A DNA stretch of 47,417 bases, from NCBI GenBank assembly GCA_937973635.1, contig CALJJZ010000027.1:1-47417 (forward strand). The letters run 5' to 3'. The position numbers and the translations under genes were made by a program. This DNA is from an uncultured Bacillota bacterium (GTDB taxonomy: Bacteria; Bacillota; Dethiobacteria; DTU022; UBA8154). The notes under the pieces were generated by a model. The model was not told the origin of the DNA, did not search any database, and worked only from the letters and a program-made list of their open reading frames with translations. Numbering within the stretch: the first letter of the stretch is position 1; the number at the start of each line of letters is the position of its first letter. This document shows positions 34,741-42,890 of this stretch, piece by piece.

Positions 34741-35889
34741 CTATTCCACAAGGTCGCCGATGATTTCAAGAATCTCGGCCACGCGCAGCTGCTCCTCCAG
34801 GCCTTTGGCTTTGATCGCGTCATCCAGGGTCAAGACACAGAAAGGACATGCTACAGCAAGAATATCGGCGCCCAGCTCACCGGCGTCACGGGCCCGTGTC
34901 TCGGCCAGACGTTCCTTCTTGGATTCTGTCTCCACCCACATCTTGCCGCCGCCCCCCTCACAACAGAGGCTGCGCTCCCGCTTACGCTCAAACTCCACTA
35001 CTTCTACCCCGGGGATCTGCTTTAAAATGGCGCGGGGCTCGTCGAAAACGCCGTTTTGCTTCCCCAGGAAGCAGGGATCATGGAAAACGATTTTCCCGGA
35101 AAACTCCCGGTCAAAACTGAGTTTTTGGGCTTCCAGCAGCTCGGCGATAAGCTGGGTATAATGGATAACTTTGGGCTTTAAGCTGGGGTACTGATTCTTA
35201 AACGTGGAAAAACAATGGGGCGAGATGGTGACGATCCTCTCCGCGTTAAACTCATTGAGCAGTTCCGTGTTGCCTTCCACCATCTCCATAAAAAGGTCTT
35301 CCTCGCCCAGGTGATGCACTTCGCTGGCACAGCAGGCTTCGTCATCCCCGACAAAACCATAATCCACGCCCGCCTTGTTCAGCAGTTTTACCAAGTTCTT
35401 GGCCAGGATCTGGACGCGGGGGTCATAAGCGACGGTGCAGCAGACAAAGATCAGGTTTTCCACTTTCTCACCGGGCTCCGCAATCCTGACCTCTAGGCCC
35501 TCCATCCAATCGGAACGGGTCTTGCGCGGCTTGCTCCAGGGATTGCCCTCTAAAAAGACGCTCTCCAGGGCGTCCCGCACTGTGGGCTGGACAACCCCCT
35601 GGTCAACCACGAGAATATTGCGCAGGCCCATTAGGACCTCTACCGGCTTTAACCCCTTGGGACAGCGTACCGCGCAGGTGTTACAGGCCGTGCAATCCCA
35701 GATTTCCGGCAATTTCGCCAGGTCCTCCAGCATGCTCTGATCCAGGGAGTTATAAACAAAGCGGCGCACATTCAGGTTGGTACGTACAGTTACGGGGCAA
35801 CCGCCGGTACAACGCCCGCACTGAACACACCCGTAAAGATCATACTTCTGGATAAAGTCCTGCAGTTCTTCGTTCATCAGTGTATTCAT
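34741..35889 (-). CDS. HdrD-like (HdrC-HdrB fused) iron-sulfur oxidoreductase with two CCG domains
   Basis: The 382-residue soluble protein has two ferredoxin clusters at the N-terminus, CVQCGRCTGGCPVTV (about residues 20-34) and CTACNTCAVRCPKGL (about 67-81), then two cysteine-rich CCG domains: CCTVAYDPR-DDEACC-ISPHC (about 150-225) and HDPCFLGKQNG-SLCCEGGGG-ACPFC (about 270-355). This equals HdrC fused to HdrB, as in HdrD, whose CCG sites bind the noncubane clusters that cleave heterodisulfides. It could instead be a GlcF/LutA-like or Etf-linked DUF224-type protein; unlike those it has no membrane segment. Start 35889 is preferred over 35895. First gene of the locus. Confidence 0.85.
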   Translation of the reverse strand: MNTLMNEELQDFIQKYDLYGCVQCGRCTGGCPVTVRTNLNVRRFVYNSLDQSMLEDLAKLPEIWDCTACNTCAVRCPKGLKPVEVLMGLRNILVVDQGVVQPTVRDALESVFLEGNPWSKPRKTRSDWMEGLEVRIAEPGEKVENLIFVCCTVAYDPRVQILAKNLVKLLNKAGVDYGFVGDDEACCASEVHHLGEEDLFMEMVEGNTELLNEFNAERIVTISPHCFSTFKNQYPSLKPKVIHYTQLIAELLEAQKLSFDREFSGKIVFHDPCFLGKQNGVFDEPRAILKQIPGVEVVEFERKRERSLCCEGGGGKMWVETESKKERLAETRARDAGELGADILAVACPFCVLTLDDAIKAKGLEEQLRVAEILEIIGDLVE

Positions 35890-36063
35890 CTTCATACCTC
35901 ACTTCAGGAAATAAAGAGTACCGCCTTTACCAGTTGTCTCTACTCCTTGCTCTGCTTCCTGCACCTCCTGCTATAAAATTGTTCTTAAACATGAAAAAAG
36001 CAACATTTCCAAAGGAAGAGCATGACCCTGGCTCTTTGCCTTGCCTTTGCCTTGATTTTTGAC

Positions 36064-36070
36064 TTCGACA
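36064..36070 (-). promoter_or_regulatory. Spo0A box (TGTCGAA), proximal to the Hdr/Etf/Flx locus
   Basis: Minus-strand TGTCGAA is an exact match to the Spo0A-binding consensus. It lies about 175 bases upstream of the HdrD-like gene. Confidence 0.5.
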
Positions 36071-36204
36071 CAGGTAAAAAAAATTCCTGCTTGCCACCCA
36101 TTTTATATCTAAAAAGATAATTATTTGGTCGTTATAAGCTCGAGCATCACGATTCATTAATTTTACATAATATTTTTTGTAAAAGAAGGATTTTTCAGGC
36201 AAGA

Positions 36205-36211
36205 TGTCGAA
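36205..36211 (+). promoter_or_regulatory. Spo0A box (TGTCGAA) upstream of spo0E-like gene
   Basis: Plus-strand TGTCGAA is an exact Spo0A-box match 72 bases upstream of the spo0E-like start codon. A Spo0A~P-controlled phosphatase of Spo0A~P would make a negative feedback loop (inference). Confidence 0.6.
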
Positions 36212-36282
36212 ACATATCCAGGCAATACAAATTTTATGTAATGGGACAATTTTTTGTCATCATTGCCGAAGGAGGCATCTGT

Positions 36283-36456
36283 GTGACCATGCCCCAGAAA
36301 AAACTGCTCTCCCGTATTCAAAATCTGAGAGAGCAGCTCAATAAACAGGTCGATGAGAACAACCAGATCATCCTGGACAGCCGCACCCTGGAATTAAGCC
36401 GCGAGCTGGACAAGCTTATCAACCGCTACACCAAAAAATACTTTAAGCCCGATTAA
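36283..36456 (+). CDS. Spo0E-like aspartyl-phosphate phosphatase
   Basis: Small helical-hairpin proteins of this family dephosphorylate Spo0A~P and delay sporulation. The 57-residue protein has the two helices LLSRIQNLREQLNKQVDE and TLELSRELDKLINRYTKKYF, with the family signature SRELD. GGAGG at 36271-36275 best fits the GTG at 36283; the ATG at 36289 is the alternative, and a longer frame back to 36241 lacks a ribosome binding site. It converges with selB, 15 bases away. Confidence 0.88.
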   Translation: MTMPQKKLLSRIQNLREQLNKQVDENNQIILDSRTLELSRELDKLINRYTKKYFKPD

Positions 36457-36471
36457 AGCTGAACCTGGCAG

Positions 36472-38364
36472 CTACAGCCCGGGGAACTTTAAAGGTATCC
36501 GCTCATCGCCGACACGCCTGGTATATTTACAGCCGTCAAAATACTCCAGGATAAGCTGCGCGCTTTTACGTGAGCTCTGCAGCAGGTCCCTGTACTGCCC
36601 CAGGGTTACGCTGCGGTTGCTGCGGAAATGCTCCCGCAGGACCTCCAGGCATCTGTCCACAGCATCCTTATGCAGTAAAAGGTCTTCCCCCACCTTTACG
36701 GCCAGCCCCTGCCAGAGCAAGTAATCCAGCAGCATCTCGCCTTCCTCTTTTCTCAGGCCTAGCTGCGTCCATATTTCGCGGACGGGCAAAGGGTTCAGGG
36801 CCGCCTGCTCCAAAAGATCAAGCAGTTGCCGCAGCTTTTCCTCCTGCCCGGGGGCCGGGCGGGGCGAAAACTCTTCCAGGGCAACTATCTCCCCTTTAAT
36901 CGTAACCAGCCCCTGCTGTTTAAGCTGATCCAGAAGGGCGTCATAGGGCCGCCCCATCATTTTACGCGGCAAAAACCCGCCCAGGAGAGATTTTGGCATG
37001 CCAGGCAGCAGCGGTTTCTCCCGGTGATAGGCAGCGAGCCTCTCTTTAATCTGCTGCTCCCAGGCTGCACGCATCTCCCCGGCCACGTACAATTCGCCGA
37101 GCCTTGCCGCGTCTCCCTCCTGTATAGCTGCCTCCAGCATATCCCTTAACTGTTCCGTCCCCAGTTGGGTCAGCTGAGAGAGCTCCGCCAGGGAAGCCCC
37201 CCCTGCGGCCCTGAGCTTTTGCAGAACAAAAGGCCGGGGGTCCTCCTGTTCCAGTTCTTCCAGGCGGGCCAGGACTTCGGGGCGGAAACGGCGGTGGCGG
37301 GGAGCCTGGTCGTCAAGGATTATCCCGCCGCCGATAGTAACCATGGGAGAATAGGAACGGATGATGAAACGGTCGCCGCGGCGGGCGACCAGGGGCCTAT
37401 CCAGACGGCACTGTACAAAACCCTCCGTGCCCGGTGCCAGCTCGTCGCCTTCCAGTAGCAAAAGGCGCGCCGTCACACGGGAAGTCCCCAGGTAAAAGTG
37501 CACCGGGGCAAGGTTGCCAAGGGGCCGGGCGCCGGGTAAAAGGCGCAGCCTGGCGTCACAAAAACGGGTCAGGCGGCAGTAACCCGGAGCAGCCATGACA
37601 CTGCCCCGTCCCAGCTCCCCCCGCTCCAGGCCGGGGATATTTACAGCCACGCGCTGCCCGGCAGAGGCTTTCTCCACCATGCCGCCGTGCACCTGAATGC
37701 CTCGGACGCGCAATTCGCGGCCCGGGGGCAGGACCTCCACGATCTGGCCCACTTTTACCGTCCCGGCGAGCAAAGTGCCCGTAACCACCGTGCCAAAACC
37801 GGAAATGGAGAAAACCCGATCCAGGGGCATATAAAGGGGCGCTTTATCATCACGCTCCGGCAGCGTCTCTCCCAGGGCGTTAATTGTCTCCCGCAGCTGC
37901 TCAAGGCCCTCGCCGGTAACAGAGGAGACGGGGATGATGGGGGCTTCGGCAAGAAAAGTAGGAGCCAGGAATTCCCGCACCTCCTCTACAACCATCTCCA
38001 GCCACTCCCCGTCCACCAGGTCCCGTTTGGTGATAACCACAATCCCTTTTTTGATCTGTAAAAGCTCCAGAATATCCAGATGCTCCCGGGTCTGGGGCAT
38101 AATCCCTTCCTGGGCGTCGATCACCAGTAAAACCAGATCGATGCCCCCAATCCCGGCAAGCATGTTGTGGATAAAGCGTTCATGTCCAGGGACATCGATT
38201 ACGCCGGCAATCCGGCCATCATTTAAAATGAAAGGGGCAAAGCCAATATCAATGGAGACACCCCGTTCCTTCTCCTCGATAAAGCGGTCGGCATCCACGC
38301 CGGTCAGGGCTTTGATCAGCGCCGTCTTTCCGTGGTCAACATGTCCGGCTGTCCCGATAATCAT
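36472..38364 (-). CDS. selB: Selenocysteine-specific translation elongation factor SelB
   Basis: GTPase that carries Sec-tRNA to UGA codons marked by a SECIS hairpin. The 630-residue protein has G1 GTAGHVDHGKTALIKALTG (residues about 4-22), G2 ERGVSIDIGFAPF, G3 GVIDVPGHERFIHNML, and the non-canonical G4 ITKRD usual in SelB, followed by EF-Tu-like domains 2 and 3 and four C-terminal winged helices (about 370-630) that bind SECIS RNA. Its ATG overlaps the selA stop. Together with selC it shows that the organism encodes selenoproteins. Confidence 0.97.
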   Translation of the reverse strand: MIIGTAGHVDHGKTALIKALTGVDADRFIEEKERGVSIDIGFAPFILNDGRIAGVIDVPGHERFIHNMLAGIGGIDLVLLVIDAQEGIMPQTREHLDILELLQIKKGIVVITKRDLVDGEWLEMVVEEVREFLAPTFLAEAPIIPVSSVTGEGLEQLRETINALGETLPERDDKAPLYMPLDRVFSISGFGTVVTGTLLAGTVKVGQIVEVLPPGRELRVRGIQVHGGMVEKASAGQRVAVNIPGLERGELGRGSVMAAPGYCRLTRFCDARLRLLPGARPLGNLAPVHFYLGTSRVTARLLLLEGDELAPGTEGFVQCRLDRPLVARRGDRFIIRSYSPMVTIGGGIILDDQAPRHRRFRPEVLARLEELEQEDPRPFVLQKLRAAGGASLAELSQLTQLGTEQLRDMLEAAIQEGDAARLGELYVAGEMRAAWEQQIKERLAAYHREKPLLPGMPKSLLGGFLPRKMMGRPYDALLDQLKQQGLVTIKGEIVALEEFSPRPAPGQEEKLRQLLDLLEQAALNPLPVREIWTQLGLRKEEGEMLLDYLLWQGLAVKVGEDLLLHKDAVDRCLEVLREHFRSNRSVTLGQYRDLLQSSRKSAQLILEYFDGCKYTRRVGDERIPLKFPGL

Positions 38365-39821
38365 GACCTTAACCCCGTTTCCTCTTGCCGCAATGCCCCA
38401 GAGCCTGAACCGAGGGCTTCAGGCAGAATATCGCCGAGTATCTTGTCCTCATGGGCCATTACACTCCGCAGATCCAGAAGGAGGCGGTTTTTGTGCACCC
38501 GTACAATTACCGGGGGATCGGCACGGCGCAGTTTCGCCGCCAGCAGGCCGATATTTTCCCTGTTTGTCTCTAGACAAAGCTGCACGCTGGGCAAAGAGGC
38601 AAGGGGAAGGGAACCTCCCCCTACCCTGGCCTTTTCCCGAGAGACGGTCACGCGGATATGCCCCGGCAGCCTCCCCGCCAGGAGCAGGGCCAGGTTTTCT
38701 GCCCTGTCACGTAGCTCTTCCTGGGAAACGGTAAGCATACGCAGGGTAGGTATCTCCCTGAGCGCGCGCCGCTCATCGAGATAAAGGCGCAGCGTCGCCT
38801 CCAGGGCCGCCAGGCTTAACTTATCCATGCGCAAAGCACGCAGCAGTTGATTTTCCCTGATCTGCTGCAGATACTTTTTTTTGCCCACGATAATACCGGC
38901 CTGGGGCCCCCCCAGCAGCTTATCTCCGCTGAAAGTAACCACATCGACCCCCGCCATAATGGAATCCTGGACCATAGGCTCCCGGGGCAGGCCAAAACGG
39001 GCCAGATCTATAAGGACACCGCTGCCCAGGTCTTCCATACAGGGAAGGTCATACTCCAGGGCCAGCTTCACCAGAGCATGGTTGGGGACGGAGGTGGTAA
39101 AGCCCAGGATCTTATAGTTGCTGGTGTGCACTTTGAGCAAAAGGGCCGTCTGTGCGTTAATCGCGCGGCGGTAATCTTTGACATAGCACTTGTTTGTCGC
39201 CCCCACCTCAATAAGCCGCGCTCCGCTGCCGGCCATAACCTCAGGTATGCGAAAGGAGCCGCCCACTTCCACCAGCTCTCCCCGGGAGACGACCACCTCC
39301 CGCCCGGCAGCCAGGGTGTTTAGGGCCAGGAAAACAGCGCCGGCATTGTTATTGACCACCAGCGCCGCCTCGGCGCCGGTCAAGCGGCAGAGCAGCGCCT
39401 CCACGTGCTCATAGCGGGTGGAACGTTTCCCCGTCTTTAAAGACAATTCCAGGTTGCTAAAACTGGCTCCTATTTCCCTTATAGCTTCCACCGCGGCCGG
39501 TGCCAGGGGAGAGCGCCCCAGGTTGGTGTGCAGGATAACCCCCGTAGCGTTAATAACGGGGCGCAGGCTGCGCGAAGTTTGTTCTGTAATATACAGGAGC
39601 GCTTCCCCGGCTAAACGGGCAGGGGTGAAGTTCATCTCTTTTAACTCTTCCGTAGCAGCGTTTATGATTTGCGCTCGTTTGCGCGCCACCACATCCCGTA
39701 CCGCCTCCACTACTACGGAACGGGGAAATGCAGCCAGGCAATCCAGCAGGATCTTTTCCTGTAAAATCCTCTCTACAGAGGGTAAGTGGCGCAAATAATG
39801 CTTATGTTCGTCTCCCGGCAA
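38361..39821 (-). CDS. selA: L-seryl-tRNA(Sec) selenium transferase SelA
   Basis: PLP enzyme converting Ser-tRNA(Sec) to Sec-tRNA(Sec) with selenophosphate. The 486-residue protein has the N-terminal tRNA-binding domain (YLRHLPSVERILQ), NATGVILHTNLGRSPLAP (about residue 89), EALLCRLTGAEAALVVNNNA (about 136) and the PLP lysine in VVTFSGDKLLGGPQAGIIVG (about 290). Length normal. It is coupled to selB by a four-base overlap. selD (selenophosphate synthase) is not in the window. Confidence 0.97.
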   Translation of the reverse strand: MPGDEHKHYLRHLPSVERILQEKILLDCLAAFPRSVVVEAVRDVVARKRAQIINAATEELKEMNFTPARLAGEALLYITEQTSRSLRPVINATGVILHTNLGRSPLAPAAVEAIREIGASFSNLELSLKTGKRSTRYEHVEALLCRLTGAEAALVVNNNAGAVFLALNTLAAGREVVVSRGELVEVGGSFRIPEVMAGSGARLIEVGATNKCYVKDYRRAINAQTALLLKVHTSNYKILGFTTSVPNHALVKLALEYDLPCMEDLGSGVLIDLARFGLPREPMVQDSIMAGVDVVTFSGDKLLGGPQAGIIVGKKKYLQQIRENQLLRALRMDKLSLAALEATLRLYLDERRALREIPTLRMLTVSQEELRDRAENLALLLAGRLPGHIRVTVSREKARVGGGSLPLASLPSVQLCLETNRENIGLLAAKLRRADPPVIVRVHKNRLLLDLRSVMAHEDKILGDILPEALGSGSGALRQEETGLRS

Positions 39822-39857
39822 GTCTTTTCCCCCTCTCTTTTCCTGAAAAAACGCGCC

Positions 39858-40103
39858 TTACAGGCGGTAGACCATATCCCCGGCTTTTACCTTTCCGTCT
39901 ACTTTCAGGCCGATAAGCTGTCCTGCTTTTGCTTCATTAATATTATTGTGATCAATCTGCATCGAAGCCACAACCTGCTCCAATGCGGTGCCGGGACCCA
40001 CAATCTTGATCCTGTCACCCACTTTAAGCGTGCCATCTAATTTTACCACAGCTACAGAAACCTTGCTAAAAAAATTGCTGACCTTGCCCACTGCTTCTTC
40101 CAT
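39858..40103 (-). CDS. Small translation-elongation-factor-like protein (EF-Tu domain 2 fold)
   Basis: The 81-residue protein reads VGKVSNFFSKVSVAVVKLDG, LKVGDRIKIVGPGTALEQVV, then MQIDHNNINEAKAGQLIGLK and VKAGDMVYRL. This is a lone beta-barrel like domain 2 of EF-Tu/SelB, widespread in Clostridia and of unknown function. AAGGAG lies nine bases upstream of the ATG at 40103. It ends 36 bases before selA, so cotranscription is likely; a link to SelB or to Sec decoding is a guess. Its upstream region can form a GC-rich hairpin (AGGCGCC with GGTGCCT, about 40141-40172). Confidence 0.8.
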   Translation of the reverse strand: MEEAVGKVSNFFSKVSVAVVKLDGTLKVGDRIKIVGPGTALEQVVASMQIDHNNINEAKAGQLIGLKVDGKVKAGDMVYRL

Positions 40104-40264
40104 CCTTTTCATCTCCTTGCTGAATTTTCCCCGGTGATCCGCCAGGCACCGCCGGACCGCGGGCTGCAGGCGCCCTTGGGGCCTTATTAATATTTTATCC
40201 AAAAATAATATTAATTGCATAATTCTGCTTTAGGCCTACAAATCCTTTTTTAGCGGCCGTTTTA

Positions 40265-40318
40265 TTGCCCGGGCAAAGACAATGTGATAAGATAAGGGCA
40301 TAGTTTTGCCCGGGACAA
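40265..40318 (+). promoter_or_regulatory. Promoter with paired TTGCCCGGG palindromes upstream of the ZIP transporter gene
   Basis: TTGCCCGGGCAA (40265-40276) is a perfect 12-bp palindrome, and a near copy TTGCCCGGGACAA lies at 40306-40318. The first half of the first palindrome doubles as a -35 (TTGCCC) with TAAGAT (40288-40293) at 17 bases. The two copies would flank the transcription start, the layout of a repressor operator. The regulator is unknown. Confidence 0.5.
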
Positions 40319-40359
40319 GACCGGCGAGGCCGTAAAGGACCGGGGCGGAGAGGATAAAA

Positions 40360-41097
40360 ATGGACTGGCTGGAGATAACGCTTATCGGCTTGCTTTCCGG
40401 CGTTCTGGGCACCGGCTCCGGCGGCGTGGCCATTTTATTTTGGAGACGGCCCTCAGACCGTTTTATGGGGACCGTGCTCGGTTTTTCCGCAGGGATCATG
40501 CTTTCCATCGTTTTTCTGGAGCTGGTGGAAGAAGGGTTGGAGGTAGGGGGACTGGCACCTGCCCTGACGGGCCTGGCTGTAGGCCTGGTCATTTTCTGGC
40601 TGCTGGACAACTTTTTGCCGCACAGGCATTTCTTCTCTGCAGAGAGACCAAACGGAAGTTATCTCAAAAAGGGCCTGCTCATTGCCGCAGGGATTGCCCT
40701 GCACAACTTTCCCGAAGGGCTGGCCATTGGAGCAGGTTATACCGCCTCTCCGTCCGTGGGGTTAACCCTGGCCATCCTCATCACCGTCCACAACCTCCCC
40801 GAAGGGATTGCCGTAGCCATGCCCCTGCACTACGCGGGCAGCAGCGCACTCCGCGTCCTGGGCATAACGGCGCTGGCCGGCACGCCCATGGGTTTGGGCG
40901 CTCTTTTTGGTGCCCTCATCGGCGGCATTTCTCCCTCTGTTCTCTCCCTCTCCCTGGGCTTTGCCGGAGGGGCTATGCTCTATATTGTCTGTGATGAAAT
41001 GATCCCGGACGCTTACCAGGTGGGGGGGGCCCACCTGCCCATCCTGGGCATCTCCCTGGGCGTCATCCTGGGCGTCGTCCTTACAGCCTGGCTCTAG
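40360..41097 (+). CDS. ZIP-family divalent metal transporter
   Basis: Membrane importer of zinc or other divalent metals. The 245-residue protein has about eight hydrophobic helices and both metal-binding signatures: GIALHNFPEGLAIGAGY in helix 4 (about residue 112) and ITVHNLPEGIAVAMPLHY in helix 5 (about 142). Gly-rich LGTGSGGVAILFW near the N-terminus resembles the ZupT/GufA branch. No His-rich loop. GGAGAGGATAAAA precedes the ATG. It is divergent from the EF-like/sel genes. Confidence 0.92.
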   Translation: MDWLEITLIGLLSGVLGTGSGGVAILFWRRPSDRFMGTVLGFSAGIMLSIVFLELVEEGLEVGGLAPALTGLAVGLVIFWLLDNFLPHRHFFSAERPNGSYLKKGLLIAAGIALHNFPEGLAIGAGYTASPSVGLTLAILITVHNLPEGIAVAMPLHYAGSSALRVLGITALAGTPMGLGALFGALIGGISPSVLSLSLGFAGGAMLYIVCDEMIPDAYQVGGAHLPILGISLGVILGVVLTAWL

Positions 41098-41182
41098 CAG
41101 CCGGGCAACAGGTATTAATAACAATGTAGTTATAATATAAAGATACACTAAATATAAAACACATTAACAAGAGGGGAGTATC

Positions 41183-42517
41183 ATGAACCTAAAACCAGGC
41201 CAGCTCCTTGTCTTTATTGTTTTCTGCGTACTTTTTATTTTCGCCCTTTTCTTTCGTACCAGCATCGCCATTATCGTAGAAGACCTTACCCGAGAGTTTG
41301 ATCTGCCCGCCGCCGCCCTCGGACTCATGTCTTCTACCTTTTTTTACGCCTACGCCCTTTTGCAGCTGCCGGTGGGAATCCTCTCCGACCGCATCGGGGT
41401 ACGGAAAACAGTCCTCTTTTTCGGCCTGCTGGGTGTAGCCGGCTCCCTGCTTTTTGCCTCTTCCAGCGGGGCCCAGTCAGCCACCTGGGGGAGGATGCTC
41501 ACCGGTGCAGGAACGGCAGGTATCTGGATCCCGGCCCTTAAATACCTCTCCCTTAATTTCCATCCCCATATTTTTGCCACCCTATCAAGCATCATCAGCG
41601 CCGTAGGCTGTCTCGGCCTTATGCTCAGCACCCTGCCCCTGGCCCTGCTGGTGGAGGCGCGGGGCTGGCGCTTCCCCTTTTTCCTGGCGGCAGCGCTCAT
41701 GTTCCTCCTGGTAATCGCCGCGTGGCACCTGATGGGCCGGGGCGAACAGCGCAGGGCTTCGGCCTCTACGGGCGCTTCACCGGACAGAGAAACGCCTGCC
41801 GGCAAAACCACGCCCGCCAAAGGAGAGGCAGAGGCAAAGGCAGACCGGACAGACCAGGCAACTCCAGAAAAACCTTTCTGGCGGCACCCTGCCTTCTGGT
41901 ACTTTGCCTTCTGGGCTTTCCTTTTTTACGGGACGATCTTCAGTTTTAACGGCCTCTGGGGTGCCGCATACCTGCAGGACACCTTTAAGCTCAGCCGCGA
42001 GGCTGCAGGGGCGCACCTGCTCTTTTTGTCCATCGGGCTCCTGCTGGGCAGCCTTTTCTGGGGGTTCCTTTCAGACCGCTTCGTGCGGGCGCGCCGCCCC
42101 CTGGTCCTTGCCGGCACAGGCACTTTTTTCTTGCTCTGGGGAGCTCCTTCTTTTATGTACGTTTATCCGGGGACTTTCCTGATGTCCCTGCTTTATTTCC
42201 TGCTCGGCCTCTGCGGCATGGTCTTTCTCCTGGTGGTCAGCAGCTCCAAAGAATACTTCCCCCTGCGCACGGCAGGAGCGGCCATGGGCGCGGTAAACTC
42301 CCTCATGCTCGGCGGAGTGGCAGTCTTCCAGGGAATAACGGGCTACCTTTTGGGCCTCTCTCAGGCAGCGGCTACAGTGCTGCCGTACCGCGTTATTTTC
42401 ATCTTTTATTTTGGCGCCATCAGCATCGCCTTTTTCCTGGCGCTGCTCATGCCCGAGACCTTTCCCGGGAAAACAAAAAAGCCGGCCCTCCCGGAAAACT
42501 ACCATATAAATAAATAA
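41183..42517 (+). CDS. Major facilitator superfamily transporter
   Basis: The 444-residue protein has twelve predicted helices, with motif A GILSDRIGVRKTVLFFGLLG after helix 2 (about residue 62) and a degenerate copy GFLSDRFVRARRPLVL in the second half. The central loop (about 190-230) is an unusually long Ala/Lys/Glu/Thr-rich stretch of low complexity. It resembles sugar-phosphate/anion exchangers, but substrate cannot be told. GAGGGGAG precedes the ATG, and a TATAAT lies at 41131-41136 without a good -35. Confidence 0.88.
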   Translation: MNLKPGQLLVFIVFCVLFIFALFFRTSIAIIVEDLTREFDLPAAALGLMSSTFFYAYALLQLPVGILSDRIGVRKTVLFFGLLGVAGSLLFASSSGAQSATWGRMLTGAGTAGIWIPALKYLSLNFHPHIFATLSSIISAVGCLGLMLSTLPLALLVEARGWRFPFFLAAALMFLLVIAAWHLMGRGEQRRASASTGASPDRETPAGKTTPAKGEAEAKADRTDQATPEKPFWRHPAFWYFAFWAFLFYGTIFSFNGLWGAAYLQDTFKLSREAAGAHLLFLSIGLLLGSLFWGFLSDRFVRARRPLVLAGTGTFFLLWGAPSFMYVYPGTFLMSLLYFLLGLCGMVFLLVVSSSKEYFPLRTAGAAMGAVNSLMLGGVAVFQGITGYLLGLSQAAATVLPYRVIFIFYFGAISIAFFLALLMPETFPGKTKKPALPENYHINK

Positions 42518-42550
42518 AATAAAGGCGGCCCGGAGAGAAACGGCAACAAT

Positions 42551-42575
42551 AAAGCGTATATGATATGTATGCTTT
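42551..42575. terminator. Hairpin between convergent genes
   Basis: AAAGCGTATAT-gat-ATGTATGCTTT forms an 11-bp stem (two G-U pairs) in the 68-base gap between the MFS gene and the convergent zinc-ribbon gene. It lacks a strong T tract on either side, so termination is only probable. Confidence 0.4.
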
Positions 42576-42585
42576 AAATTATCGC

Positions 42586-42756
42586 TCAATCAATGCTAAA
42601 GCGCTCCTTATGGCGACAGCCAATGCAGATTAGATCCACATCGCCGTCGTTCCATACCAGGACAACGGCCTGCTCCCCGTCGCAAACGGGGCATTTGATG
42701 ATATGGCTGTCTATAACTTCAGAAACATACTCCTCCATGTACTCCTCTGAGCTCAT
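42586..42756 (-). CDS. Small zinc-ribbon protein of unknown function
   Basis: The 56-residue protein MSSEEYMEEYVSEVID is followed by CPVCDGEQAVVLVW and ICIGCRHKE, giving two CxxC pairs about 21 residues apart, a zinc ribbon. AAGGAGG lies seven bases upstream of the ATG at 42756, which decides the start. Function unknown. Confidence 0.75.
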   Translation of the reverse strand: MSSEEYMEEYVSEVIDSHIIKCPVCDGEQAVVLVWNDGDVDLICIGCRHKERFSID

Positions 42757-42890
42757 CTTCTGCCTCCTTCTTTTGTCCTTTCTGAGCAATATTGTATCGG
42801 CATAAACGCCCCCTGTCAATTTGGCGCCGTACCAGGCCCTATGCTGTCTGCGGATTTTTTAAGCTCTTTGAACTTAAAGAGAACTCGGCT

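Larger units (their letters stand above)
35890..36282. other. Divergent control region between the Hdr/Etf/Flx locus and spo0E-like gene
   Basis: AT-rich 390-base interval with no credible gene. It holds two perfect Spo0A boxes (separate entries), several AT-rich -10-like boxes on the minus strand (for example TATAAA near 36104-36109), and a run of imperfect CCTTGC/TTGCC repeats at 36030-36055. No consensus sigma-A promoter could be assigned to either gene. Confidence 0.5.

Noticed and set aside
34267-35025. Plus-strand frame antisense to etfB and the HdrD-like gene
   Set aside because: It spans the boundary of two certain genes and has shadow-like composition.
30363-35889. Selenocysteine sites in MvhD, HdrA or the HdrD-like protein
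   Set aside because: Each expected position is a normal Cys codon, and the frames are uninterrupted by in-frame TGA.
26765-36282. Horizontally acquired island carrying the Hdr/Etf/Flx locus
   Set aside because: No integrase, transposase, tRNA-bounded repeats or obvious base-composition break was seen at its edges.
37934-38734. Long plus-strand frame antisense to selB and selA
   Set aside because: Ser/Arg-rich shadow of two conserved genes; no independent coding signal.
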